Shown in pieces: positions 31,505 through 41,808 of a stretch of DNA of 64,000 nt; position 1 is the first letter of the stretch, and each line of letters begins with the position of its first letter. The notes below the pieces were generated by a model. The model had not been told where the DNA came from. It did no database searches and was given only the letters and a program-made list of their open reading frames with translations. The stretch lies in the NCBI RefSeq assembly GCF_000633255.1, contig NZ_AYMJ01000001.1, positions 117,208 to 181,207 on the forward strand, in the 5' to 3' direction. The position numbers and the translations under genes were made by a program. The DNA is from Pseudomonas sp. H1h. Lineage in GTDB: Bacteria; Pseudomonadota; Gammaproteobacteria; Pseudomonadales; Pseudomonadaceae.

Positions 31505-34159
31505 TCACGATTTGCTCCCCTTCCGGAACAACCAGCAGTTGAGCGAGCGTTTCTCGATGACCGATCGGACTTTGCGGGTTTCGATGAACGTGTGGGTGGA
31601 GCTGAGCGGCAAAGCGCGGTGCAATTGGGTCGCGTGAATGACTTCTTGGCCAGCCAAACGGCAAGCGTTGTGGAAGTGTTCGATGTTGATCGCGATCAGA
31701 TCTTTGTCTGCACTGTGATTGAGCGTTTCCTGCGTGACATCGCGATCCCCATCCTTGTCGCTGATGAACATCGTCCGCTCGTTCAGGTAGTGATAGATCT
31801 GCCAGAAGCGCCCGGCTGTTGGGTTCTCAGTGCTGACGCGCTGCTGGCGGTCAATCGCGCGCCGTTCGATGTGTTTGATCAGTTGGTCGAGGGTGTCGTC
31901 GCTCCACTCGGGAAACAGCGCCTGAGTGGCTTTGGCTGCTGCCATCATCTGTGCGTGACACAGCACAATCCGCTGATGCTGGATTGCCGTATTGGCTTGT
32001 AGGCATTGTTCGTACTCCGCAAAGGCATCGAAGTAGCGCCGAAGCCATTCCGACTCTTGCCCTATGCAATGGCCTAGATACCCCGCCAAGTGCTCCACTG
32101 GCAGACTATTCAGGCGTACGGCCAGGACTTTTAACGCTGGGGTGTGGTGTGCCCTAGTTGCGTGGTAGTGGCTGATACGCGTCAGGATCGGCTCCGAGCC
32201 TTCCACACTGGCGTTCTGTGCGATGCACAGAGCGGCGAGGAAAACCAGGCTGTCGGTGTCGTTGCTCGAGGACTTCACGCCAACCGTTCGCAACGTAGCG
32301 TTGTGGTCGAACAATTGTTTCCAGATTTCCCAGTTGTACTGACTGACGACCGTGCGGCCTTGCGCGTCGACAGACTGGCTGTCCGATTCGATCAGCACTA
32401 CTGGCAAATTGCTCACTTGCGACAGGGCGCGGGTCAAACCAATCGCACTGGCGCCGGTACTGTTGGGCTTGATGCCCTCATAGTTGGATCGGCCGAACAG
32501 GCGCCACAGAAACCTGAGCAAACTAGATTTACCTGCACCGGCGTCACCGGTCAGTTCCAGAAACGGCCACGACTCTTGCTTGCTGCGGATCTGCTGAACA
32601 AACAGTGTTGCGGTCCACCACGATAACGCCGCCAGTCCATTCAAATGGTGCACGGCGAAAAAGTCGGAAAACCAGCTTGGGTCGAATGGGTTACCGCGAG
32701 CGATCACCAGGCTGTTGAGTGAGGTTTTCAGGCCGGTCTTGCCCACCTCCAGATAACCGTGATCATTGGCGAGATACTCTCGGCCTTTGTGGTAGCCGAA
32801 CTTCTGATAGCAGTAGGTCTTGCTCGCCGCGTCATACCCAACGAAGGGCAGCGATCGGACGGTAAGCGCATTGTCCAGCCACTTACTGCGCAGCATGGCC
32901 AGCACCTTTTCACCGCCTTCGAAGTTGCCGCCCGGTGTGCGCTCCAGCAAAGATTTGGCGAAGCTGCGGGGATCCCCAATGGAGTTAGGCGCTAGCGGCT
33001 CCTTGCAGTTCTGTGCGGAGTTAGGAAAGTTGAATTGAAAAAAGAACTGCTGGTCGCCGGTGATGGCGTCTCGCTGGATGTACTCAAAGTGCGGAACGCA
33101 GTTGGCCACTTGCTTCATGTCGCAATGCTTTTCGAACTTCGGCCAGTGGCCGTTCACGTTATCGCCGTCCAGATCCTTGTTCAGTTCGTCGGTGTTGATC
33201 TTGGCGGAGTAGAGACGATTCTGAAATTCGACCAGGAAGAAGCTGCGCGGCCGTTTGAGGTAAAGAAGAAACGCTTTTTTGGCGGCGCTGACCGCCACGA
33301 ACAAGCGGCCCTGGTAGCAGGCTTCCCGCATGAAGTCGTCATTCAGTTGGCCATCACGGTAAACATCGTCCCAATCGCGATCTGCGCCGGCGAGCGCTAC
33401 CCATGCCTTTTCTTCTTTGGCGTGCAACTGACTGCGGTATTTCGGAATGACTGAGTGACCGGCGGCGTCGTCGTCCAGAGCGATGACCCAGCGGACTTTC
33501 TTACCCTTGTGTTCCTCGATCAGATTCCAAGGAAAGTTATTGGCTGAGATTGAGGCGACGGCCTTGTAGCCGGCAAGGAACAAGGCGATCGCGTGGAAGA
33601 TGCCTTCAACGATATAAACGGTATCGTTTGGCTCGATGGTCATTCCTGGCGGGACCCAGCATCCGCCCTTGTAGTCCATCCCCTTTTTGATCCCGGCTTT
33701 ATCTCCCTCGTTCGCCTTGACCATGGTGACGTCAATGATGCGTTCCCAATGACCATTGCATAGCGGAAACCGGACAGTGTCAGCCCATTGGCCGTCCTTC
33801 ATCGGACGACGGCCTTGTTCATACCAGCCCGTCATCTTGCTGATATCAAAGCCGCGATTACGCTGTAGGTAAGCGTCGGCCGTCGCGTTTGGATTCAGCT
33901 CGGTACGAGGGAATCGCTCACTGAGGTTTTCGAATAGGTGGCTGTAGCGTTCTCGGGTTTTTTCCTCGAATTGGCAATGGTTCAAGCGATTGCACTTGAG
34001 CTGATATGGCTGCTTTCGAGCGATGTACAGGGTGCGTTCCCCACACCCAGGACAAACACCTTTTTGAAAGTAGGTTTTGCCGATGTCTTTGAAGTCCAGG
34101 TCGTTGTCACGCTCCAGAGCTTCGACCACTTCCAAGCGGTAGATATCTTCGAATTGCAT
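31505..34159 (-). CDS. phage replication protein: zinc finger, Toprim and P-loop helicase-type domains
   Basis: 884 aa from ATG 34159, with AGGGG before it. An N-terminal zinc ribbon (C36, C39, C56, C62) precedes a Toprim-like region near residues 175-245 (TVYIVEGIFHAIAL, WVIALDDDAAGHS), as in DnaG-type primases. A P-loop (LTGDAGAGKSSLLRFL) lies near residue 540, followed by an ATPase/helicase-like domain. It resembles the primase-helicase proteins of satellite phages rather than the rolling-circle nuclease A/Rep used by P2 and HP1. Iterons for origin binding lie immediately downstream. It likely primes and unwinds phage DNA at that origin. Confidence 0.82.
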   Translation of the reverse strand: MQFEDIYRLEVVEALERDNDLDFKDIGKTYFQKGVCPGCGERTLYIARKQPYQLKCNRLNHCQFEEKTRERYSHLFENLSERFPRTELNPNATADAYLQRNRGFDISKMTGWYEQGRRPMKDGQWADTVRFPLCNGHWERIIDVTMVKANEGDKAGIKKGMDYKGGCWVPPGMTIEPNDTVYIVEGIFHAIALFLAGYKAVASISANNFPWNLIEEHKGKKVRWVIALDDDAAGHSVIPKYRSQLHAKEEKAWVALAGADRDWDDVYRDGQLNDDFMREACYQGRLFVAVSAAKKAFLLYLKRPRSFFLVEFQNRLYSAKINTDELNKDLDGDNVNGHWPKFEKHCDMKQVANCVPHFEYIQRDAITGDQQFFFQFNFPNSAQNCKEPLAPNSIGDPRSFAKSLLERTPGGNFEGGEKVLAMLRSKWLDNALTVRSLPFVGYDAASKTYCYQKFGYHKGREYLANDHGYLEVGKTGLKTSLNSLVIARGNPFDPSWFSDFFAVHHLNGLAALSWWTATLFVQQIRSKQESWPFLELTGDAGAGKSSLLRFLWRLFGRSNYEGIKPNSTGASAIGLTRALSQVSNLPVVLIESDSQSVDAQGRTVVSQYNWEIWKQLFDHNATLRTVGVKSSSNDTDSLVFLAALCIAQNASVEGSEPILTRISHYHATRAHHTPALKVLAVRLNSLPVEHLAGYLGHCIGQESEWLRRYFDAFAEYEQCLQANTAIQHQRIVLCHAQMMAAAKATQALFPEWSDDTLDQLIKHIERRAIDRQQRVSTENPTAGRFWQIYHYLNERTMFISDKDGDRDVTQETLNHSADKDLIAINIEHFHNACRLAGQEVIHATQLHRALPLSSTHTFIETRKVRSVIEKRSLNCWLFRKGSKS

Positions 34160-34169
34160 TTCCAGCCCC

Positions 34170-34391
34170 TCAGCGCTTTGCCGATGCGGACATAACACGC
34201 TCTGCCTGCTGAGCCGCTTCGATGGCCAAGGCGAGCATGTTGATCAGCACCGCTTCTTTGGAACCTTCGGCCTTTTCACGAATGAGGATCCGGCCGCGCT
34301 CGATGTCGTTCCGGATAGCTCGTTCCGACTGGCCGGAGCGCCGGGCCAGTTCTCTGACAGTGGTGTAGGGCGTGTCGATCGTGATCTGCAT
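34170..34391 (-). CDS. Cox/Cro-like HTH regulator, first early gene
   Basis: 73 aa from ATG 34391 (ribosome site GGAG), chosen over an upstream start that would cross the operator region. The sequence TTVRELARRSGQSERAIRNDIERGRIL is a clear helix-turn-helix. It is divergent from the repressor gene, as Cox/Apl/Cro proteins are, and is followed after 10 nt by the replication gene. It would repress the lysogenic promoter and perhaps assist excision. Confidence 0.75.
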   Translation of the reverse strand: MQITIDTPYTTVRELARRSGQSERAIRNDIERGRILIREKAEGSKEAVLINMLALAIEAAQQAERVMSASAKR

Positions 34392-34478
34392 TTGATAAGC
34401 TCCGTGGGTATATATGCAGCAGATATGTATCTGCATCCACAGAATATGTATGTACATACACAAAATCAAGGGGTCCTC
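34392..34478. promoter_or_regulatory. lysis-lysogeny switch region with two palindromes
   Basis: 87 bp between the divergent HTH genes. It contains GCAGATATGTATCTGC (34419-34434; 7-bp arms, 2-bp centre) and ATGTATGTACATACAC (34446-34461; perfect over the inner 14 bp). These are separate sequence types, consistent with different binding specificities for the two regulators. The second type recurs at the ogr promoter. Confidence 0.7.
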
Positions 34479-34727
34479 ATGGATTTAGGAAGCAAGCTCA
34501 AGGAAGTGCGGCTGACAGAGCGACTGACACAAACTGAAATTTGTGAACTCACCGGCGTCAAAATGGATACTTGGAAGGGCTATGAGTACGGCCGGAGCAA
34601 GTCCGTTAGCTCGATCGAGCTGCTAAAGGTCACCATGCATCCAAGGTTCAAAAAGTATGCGCTGTGGCTGGTGACTGATGAGGTCGCACCTGAGGCGGGC
34701 CAGATAAGCCCTGTGATCGGTCAGTGA
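34479..34727 (+). CDS. C-type phage repressor (HTH_3)
   Basis: 82 aa from ATG 34479, with AAGGGG in front. A standard HTH ([23 protein letters not shown]) makes up most of the protein, as in the short P2-type C repressors (~99 aa). There is no LexA-like cleavage domain, so self-cleavage with RecA is not expected and induction would need another signal. It is followed after 16 nt by the integrase, so both are made in the lysogen. Confidence 0.82.
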   Translation: MDLGSKLKEVRLTERLTQTEICELTGVKMDTWKGYEYGRSKSVSSIELLKVTMHPRFKKYALWLVTDEVAPEAGQISPVIGQ

Positions 34728-34743
34728 TGCCGGATTCGACGCC

Positions 34744-35808
34744 ATGCCGATAAAGAAACTCGCTGATGGCCGTTATGAGGTCGACTGCCGTCCAGACGGT
34801 AGCTACGGCTACAGGACCCGTCGGATTTTCCCCACCAAAAACGAAGCGACCCACTATCACAGCAAAGTCATGGGGGACGCGGCGTCGGGGAGGGCGGTAA
34901 AGCCTTCCAAGCACGACGGCCGATCGATGCTCGATCTGGTTAATCGCTGGTATGTCGTCCATGGGCAAAACCTGAAGACCGGCAAACAACGCCTGGCGTT
35001 ATTGGTCAGCATGGTCAATCGAATGGGGAACCCGAAGGCGCATAAATTCACGTCAGCCCACTTTGCGCAGTACCGCGCCGAACGTGCTGAGGGGAAGCAT
35101 TCCAGGACGACGCCAGGCACTGGTTACTCCAAGGGCGGCGCGGATCCGAAGCCCATCAGCGCAAACATGTTGAATCATGAGCTGACGTATTTGCGTGCTG
35201 TATTCAACGAGCTGGCCAGGCTGGGGGAGTGGGACGCCGACAACCCGCTTGGCAAAGTGCGCAAACTGAAGTTCGATGAAACGGAGATGGCCTACCTGCT
35301 GGCCGAACAAATTCAGCAATTGTTGGGCGACCTGGCTACGCGGGATTCAGACGCCGGGTTGATAGCTGAAGTGTGTCTGGCCACCGGTGCGAGATGGGGC
35401 GAGGCGGAGACGTTACAGCCGCGCCAGGTGCGTAATCGGATGGTGCATTACAGCCGGACGAAATCCAGCAAGAACCGATCGGTGCCAATCTCGAAACGGC
35501 TTGAGGAACGGTTGAAAGCCGCACTGCCTTTCAGACCTTGCTACATCACCTTTCGGCGAAGCGTCGACGCGATCGGGTTAGAGCTGCCTGATGGTCAGAT
35601 GACGCACGTCCTTCGGCATACATTCGCATCACACTACATGATGAATGGCGGGGACATCCTGACGCTTCAAAAAGTGCTTGGGCATGCGACGTTAGCTATG
35701 ACTCAAAAGTATGCTCACTTCAGCCCAGGACACTTGGCCGAGGTCGTCAATCTGAATCCGCTGGCCAGCCTCTTGGAAACGAAACAAGCGGTCGCCGAGG
35801 TAGCGTAA
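34744..35808 (+). CDS. int: tyrosine recombinase integrase
   Basis: 354 aa, HP1/P2-type. N-terminal arm-binding part, core-binding SAM-like domain (residues ~60-165) and catalytic domain with R217 (GARWGE), K240 (RTKSSKN), H288 and R291 (HVLRHTF), H314 (GHATLAMT) and nucleophile Y323 (QKYAHF). It lies ~120 bp from the att core, as usual for phages that insert in tRNA genes. It catalyses integration and excision at the 45-bp core, with arm sites TTGGACGG on both sides. Confidence 0.95.
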   Translation: MPIKKLADGRYEVDCRPDGSYGYRTRRIFPTKNEATHYHSKVMGDAASGRAVKPSKHDGRSMLDLVNRWYVVHGQNLKTGKQRLALLVSMVNRMGNPKAHKFTSAHFAQYRAERAEGKHSRTTPGTGYSKGGADPKPISANMLNHELTYLRAVFNELARLGEWDADNPLGKVRKLKFDETEMAYLLAEQIQQLLGDLATRDSDAGLIAEVCLATGARWGEAETLQPRQVRNRMVHYSRTKSSKNRSVPISKRLEERLKAALPFRPCYITFRRSVDAIGLELPDGQMTHVLRHTFASHYMMNGGDILTLQKVLGHATLAMTQKYAHFSPGHLAEVVNLNPLASLLETKQAVAEVA

Positions 35809-35812
35809 ACGT

Positions 35813-35847
35813 CCGTCCAAAACTGGAATTGGACGAATTTTGGACGG
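35813..35847. other. integrase arm-type sites, attR side
   Basis: CCGTCCAA at 35813-35820 (inverse), TTGGACGA at 35829-35836 and TTGGACGG at 35840-35847 match the two octamers at 5067-5085. The first begins 5 nt after the integrase stop. Confidence 0.6.
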
Positions 35848-35900
35848 AACGCATTTTGTGCAAATCAGCCGGCTGATTTTTTCAGGTGCCAAAAACGACA

Positions 35901-35923
35901 AAAGCCGCGCAGTGCGCGGCTTT
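35901..35923 (-). terminator. phage-supplied terminator for tRNA-Ile
   Basis: Stem AAAGCCGCGC / GCGCGGCTTT, identical over 10 bp to the original host terminator at 4897-4920, but with loop AGT instead of ATTT; the minus strand continues TTTTGTCG. It lies inside the prophage, 6 bp from the att core, and ends tRNA transcription after integration. Confidence 0.85.
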
Positions 35924-35928
35924 GAAGA

Positions 35929-35973
35929 TGGTGGGCCCACACGGACTTGAACCGTGGACCAAAGGATTATGAG
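35929..35973. repeat. attR core (45-bp direct repeat with attL)
   Basis: Identical to 4926-4970; identity ends two bases past the anticodon, so strand exchange is in or near the anticodon loop, as known for P2/HP1-type integrases. Confidence 0.95.
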
Positions 35974-36005
35974 TCCTCTGCTCTAACCAACTGAGCTATA
36001 GGCCC
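35929..36005 (-). tRNA. tRNA-Ile(CAU), prophage target gene, intact
   Basis: A 77-nt gene including encoded CCA, read on the minus strand. The acceptor stem GGGCCTA/TGGGCCC pairs (one G-U), the discriminator is A, and the anticodon CAT lies at 35971-35969. The isoleucine-2 type (CAU modified to lysidine) is inferred from resemblance to known ileX genes and the usual annotation of this locus beside rpoD. An elongator Met reading is the alternative. The 3' 45 nt are shared with attL. Confidence 0.9.
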
Positions 36006-36020
36006 TCAGTAGGTCGCGGA

Positions 36021-39000
36021 TTATAGCGACGGTTTCTCGGCTGTGCTATCCGAATAATCCGATACGGTAATACGCAGAAACGTTGCGGCGAATTCTTCTG
36101 GCGGCAGCGGCAGGCTGACGATGTAGCCCTGGATCTGTTCGCAGCCCTCGGCGGCGAGGAATTGCTGTTGGGCCTGGGTTTCCACACCTTCGGCAATCAC
36201 GGTGAATTGCATGCTCCGGCCAAGGGCGATGATGGCCCGCACAATCGCTGCGTCGTGGGGGTCATCGGGCAGGCCGCGGACGAATGACTGGTCGATCTTG
36301 AGGATGTCCAGCGGCAGGCGTTTGAGGTAACTGAGCGAGGAATAGCCGGTACCGAAGTCGTCGATCGCCAGTTGTACACCCAGGTGTTTGAGCTGGTGTA
36401 GCACCGCCAGTGCTTCTTCGGCCTGGCTCATGATGAAGTTTTCGGTAATTTCCAGTTGCAGTAAATCTGGCTGCAAACGGTTTTCCCGGAGCAATTGTTC
36501 GATGCGCCCGAGCAGGTTCGGCTGGCGCAGCTGCGCGCCGGCGAGGTTGACTGACAACGGGCCGAGGCTTTCGTAGATCTGGTTCCATTCGAACATCTGC
36601 CGGCAGGCGGTTTCGAGCACCCAGTCGCCGATCTGCAGGATCATGCCGTTCTCTTCGGCCAGCGGGATGAAGTGCTCCGGCGGTACTTCGCCGAAGGTCG
36701 GGTGACGCCAGCGAATCAGCGCTTCGGCGCCCACCAGACGATGGTCGTCGAGGCTGATCTTCGGTTGGTAGTAGAGGAACAGTTCGTCGCGTTCGATGGC
36801 GCGGCGCAGTTCGTGTTCCAGCGCCACACGCTCGCTGGCCTGTGCGGTGAGGTCGCGGGTGTAGCTTTCGACGCGGTTGCGGCCCTTGGCCTTGGAGCGG
36901 TACATCGCCGCGTCGGCGTTTTTCACCAGCGTGGCGACGTCGCAGCCGTCCCGTGGATACAGGCTGGTGCCGATGCTGGCGCTGATGAAGAACTCGTGTT
37001 CGCCGGCCTGAAACGGTGCGCCGAAGCAATTGAGCAGTTTGGTGGCGATGTGGTCGGCGTCGCTGGCCTGTTGCAGGCCCGGCAGCAGGATAATGAATTC
37101 ATCGCCGCCCAGGCGTGCGACGGTATCGATGTCGCGCAATTGTTCTTTCAAGCGCACGGCAATGCCCTTGAGTAGCAGGTCGCCGACCGGGTGGCCGAGG
37201 CTGTCGTTGATGTGCTTGAAGCGGTCCAGATCAAGGAACAGCACAGCGCCCTGACTGCCATTTTCCTGCTGGCTGTTCAGCGCGGTGAGCAGACGACTTT
37301 CAAACAGGGTGCGATTCGGCAGGCCGGTGAGCGGGTCATGATGTGCCTGGTAATCGAGCTTGGCCTGCGCGTGTTTGAGGCTGGAGATATCGGCAAACAC
37401 CGCGACGAAGTGGGTGATGAACTTGTCGCGGTTGCGCACGGCGCTGATGGTCAGCCAGCTCGGGTACAACTCGCCGTTCTTGCGCCGGTTGGAAATCTCG
37501 CCCTGCCAGTGACCCTCGTCGGTCAACTGGTGCCACATCGCCGCATAAAACGCGCTGTCGTGCAGGCCCGAGGCGAGCAGGCGCGGGGTGTGGCCGAGGG
37601 CTTCGCTTTCGCTGTAGCCGGTGATTTCGGTGAAGGCGCGGTTGACCGCGCTGATGTGCTGCTGGGTGTCGGTGATCAGCACGCCCTCGGCGGTGCTCTC
37701 GAACACGGTGGCCGCCTGCTGCAGTTTTTCTTGCATCAGATGCCGCTCGGTGATGTCCCGGGCGATGGTCAGCATGCAGTCTTCTTCGCCGATCGGCAGC
37801 GGTCGGCTGGACACTTCACACAGGCGGATCTGCCCGTCGCTGCGGCGGATGTGGCAGGTGAAATCGCGCACGAAACCGTCGCGGTGCAGCAGGTCGAGCA
37901 TCTGCTTGCGTTCATTGAGGTTGACCCAGATCCCCAGGTCCAGTGCCGAGCGGTCCACCGACATCGCGCTGTTGAAACCGGTGATGCGGCTGAAACCCTC
38001 ATTGACCTCCAACAGCAGGCCGTCGCTCTGGCGCGACAGCAGCAGGCCGTCCGGCGAGGCGTGGAAGGCCTTGGCGAACTTCTCTTCGGAGGTTTGCAGC
38101 TGCTGCTGGGTTTCCTTCAGCTGGGTGATGTCGCGCACCACCACCACCAGCGCCGGGGTGGTGTCGAGGTCGAACGGTTCGGCGGAGATCAGGCCAGTGA
38201 ACACCTGGCCGTTGTTGCGGCGAAAGGGCATCTCCAGATTGCGGATGCTGCCTGCCTGCAAGCGCTGCAGCAGCCCCGGCCCGACCCCGGGAATTCCCCA
38301 GATGTTGAGTTCGGTGGCGGTTTGACCGACGACCTCTTCGGCTTTCAGGCCGATTTGTTCTTCAAAGGCTTCGTTGACTTCCAGCAGGCAGCCGTCGGAC
38401 AGTCGCGCGATCACCAGAATGTCCGGGCATTGCTGGAATACCGAGGCGAATTTCTGCTCCGACAGCCGCAGCGCCTCCTCGGTACGCTTGGTCTCGCTGA
38501 TGTCGATCATCAGTCCGCGCATCACCGGCTCATGCCCGTGTTCAATCAGGCTGACGATGTCACGCACCCACAGGCAGCGCCCGTCAGCGGTGATCACCCG
38601 ATAGTCGAGGGTGTGATCACGCCCTTCGCGCACCGCGTCATCGCAGATGGCCTGCGCGCGGGTGAGGTCGGCGGGGTGGATGATGTTGCGCCAGAAACCC
38701 GGGATCAACCAATGCGCCTGTGGATAACCGAGCAAATCCTCGGCATGGGGCGAAACATAGCTGTAGGTGAAGTCGCTCATGCGCGCTTCCCAGGCGATGG
38801 CAGACAGGCTCTCCACCAGGCCGCGGTAGTGGTATTCGCTGCTGCGCAATTCCTGTTCGAGGTCGACGCGTCGAGCGATTTCCGAGCTGAGGCGGCGGTT
38901 GATACGAATGACCACCACCAGGATGATCACCAGCAACAAAAGACCTGGCAGGCCGTAAATCAGCAGGTCCGACCAGAATGTCCGATGGTCCAGGACATTG

Positions 39001-39767
39001 CCGACCCAATGTTCCTGAATGCTGCTGATTTCCTCCGGGCTCATGTCCGCCAGGACTTTGTCCAGAATGCCCACCAGCATTTTGTTGTCACGGGGCACGC
39101 CCATGGCCAACTGGTAGCGATACGGGGTTTCGCCGCTCACGTATAAACCGTCGAGTTTGAGCTGGCGCAGGCTCCAGACGCTGGACGCGAGGTCGCCGAC
39201 CACAGCGTCTACCTCATCGGTGGCCAGCGCCTGGAGTGCCGAGCTGACATTGGGCATGGCCACCAGATTCAGGTCGGGATGGTGGGTGCGCAGGAGTTCG
39301 TGGGGGGCGTAGTTCTCCACTACGGCGATCTTCAGGCCGTACAGGTCTTCGATTTTGCGGGGTTGTGCGCCGCCGATGTGGGCGAGGATCACAATCGGGA
39401 AGTCGAGATAGGGGCGAGTGAACGACAGATAGTTCTGGCGCTCGGGCGTGGACATGATCCCCGGCAGCAGATCAATCTTGCCGGCTTTCACTTGCGCCAG
39501 CACTTCGGTCCAGCTCGACGGTTCGATCGGGGTGAGTTTGACTGCCAGACGCTGGCGGATCACGTCGATGTAATCAGCGGCCAGGCCTTGATAGCGGTTC
39601 TGTTCATCGCGGAACTCGAACGGCGGCCACGAGGCATCGACACCCAGGCGCAAGTCCGGGTGAGCCGCGAGCCAGCTACGTTCTTCATCGGTCAGAGTCA
39701 GCGCGTTAGCCGTTGCGGTCCAGATCATCAGTGACAGCAAGAAAAGCACGGGCGCCAGTCTGGGCAT
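36021..39767 (-). CDS. rmcA: RmcA-type sensor: periplasmic binding domain, PAS domains, GGDEF-EAL
   Basis: 1248 aa. Signal peptide (1-22), a bacterial type 3 solute-binding domain (~26-255), a membrane segment (~269-289), four PAS regions (~312-425, 435-550, 563-675, 685-800), then GGDEF with the intact GGDEF motif at 887-891 and EAL with EAL at 1015-1017. Domain order, length and position beside rpoD match P. aeruginosa RmcA (PA0575), a redox-responsive c-di-GMP regulator that acts mostly as a phosphodiesterase and shapes colony biofilms. Ligand and flavin binding in this homologue are inferred. Confidence 0.88.
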   Translation of the reverse strand: MPRLAPVLFLLSLMIWTATANALTLTDEERSWLAAHPDLRLGVDASWPPFEFRDEQNRYQGLAADYIDVIRQRLAVKLTPIEPSSWTEVLAQVKAGKIDLLPGIMSTPERQNYLSFTRPYLDFPIVILAHIGGAQPRKIEDLYGLKIAVVENYAPHELLRTHHPDLNLVAMPNVSSALQALATDEVDAVVGDLASSVWSLRQLKLDGLYVSGETPYRYQLAMGVPRDNKMLVGILDKVLADMSPEEISSIQEHWVGNVLDHRTFWSDLLIYGLPGLLLLVIILVVVIRINRRLSSEIARRVDLEQELRSSEYHYRGLVESLSAIAWEARMSDFTYSYVSPHAEDLLGYPQAHWLIPGFWRNIIHPADLTRAQAICDDAVREGRDHTLDYRVITADGRCLWVRDIVSLIEHGHEPVMRGLMIDISETKRTEEALRLSEQKFASVFQQCPDILVIARLSDGCLLEVNEAFEEQIGLKAEEVVGQTATELNIWGIPGVGPGLLQRLQAGSIRNLEMPFRRNNGQVFTGLISAEPFDLDTTPALVVVVRDITQLKETQQQLQTSEEKFAKAFHASPDGLLLSRQSDGLLLEVNEGFSRITGFNSAMSVDRSALDLGIWVNLNERKQMLDLLHRDGFVRDFTCHIRRSDGQIRLCEVSSRPLPIGEEDCMLTIARDITERHLMQEKLQQAATVFESTAEGVLITDTQQHISAVNRAFTEITGYSESEALGHTPRLLASGLHDSAFYAAMWHQLTDEGHWQGEISNRRKNGELYPSWLTISAVRNRDKFITHFVAVFADISSLKHAQAKLDYQAHHDPLTGLPNRTLFESRLLTALNSQQENGSQGAVLFLDLDRFKHINDSLGHPVGDLLLKGIAVRLKEQLRDIDTVARLGGDEFIILLPGLQQASDADHIATKLLNCFGAPFQAGEHEFFISASIGTSLYPRDGCDVATLVKNADAAMYRSKAKGRNRVESYTRDLTAQASERVALEHELRRAIERDELFLYYQPKISLDDHRLVGAEALIRWRHPTFGEVPPEHFIPLAEENGMILQIGDWVLETACRQMFEWNQIYESLGPLSVNLAGAQLRQPNLLGRIEQLLRENRLQPDLLQLEITENFIMSQAEEALAVLHQLKHLGVQLAIDDFGTGYSSLSYLKRLPLDILKIDQSFVRGLPDDPHDAAIVRAIIALGRSMQFTVIAEGVETQAQQQFLAAEGCEQIQGYIVSLPLPPEEFAATFLRITVSDYSDSTAEKPSL

Positions 39768-39863
39768 AACCGTCTCGTTAGGGCACGGGATTCATAGTTT
39801 CGAGTGTAGACGGGGTATGCGGAGGAGGGGCGGTGCGGGGGATTTAATCTGCCCTGTAAACAA

Positions 39864-39887
39864 AACCCCCGGCCTGGGCCGGGGGTT
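39864..39887 (-). terminator. rpoD operon terminator
   Basis: Strong GC-rich hairpin AACCCCCGGC..GCCGGGGGTT just after rpoD, followed by TTTTGTTT on the minus strand. Confidence 0.88.
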
Positions 39888-39893
39888 CTGGTA

Positions 39894-41741
<1,848 letters not shown>

Positions 41742-41808
41742 AACACCCTATCCACTGAAGGTCTTGGCGGGCAAAAAACAAGCCGAGGATTATACCTGAG
41801 CTATGACC

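Larger units (their letters stand above)
4926..35973. mobile_element. P2/HP1-type temperate prophage, ~31 kb, integrated in tRNA-Ile(CAU)
   Basis: The ends are defined by a 45-bp perfect direct repeat (4926-4970 and 35929-35973) that comprises the 3' 45 nt of the tRNA gene. Between them lie all modules of a contractile-tailed phage: integrase, repressor/Cox switch, early replication operon, Ogr activator, terminase, portal, scaffold, capsid, tail completion, sheath, tube, lysis, chaperone, tape measure, baseplate and tail fibre. Head genes follow the P2 plan (P-Q opposite to O-N-M-L). The DUF2586 sheath, DUF2597 tube and DUF2590 proteins are HP1-type. The cargo is a membrane protein, two small LexA-box genes and a 2OG-Fe(II) oxygenase. 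Only the terminase/portal junction and the portal C-terminus look damaged, so activity as a phage is uncertain. Confidence 0.95.
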
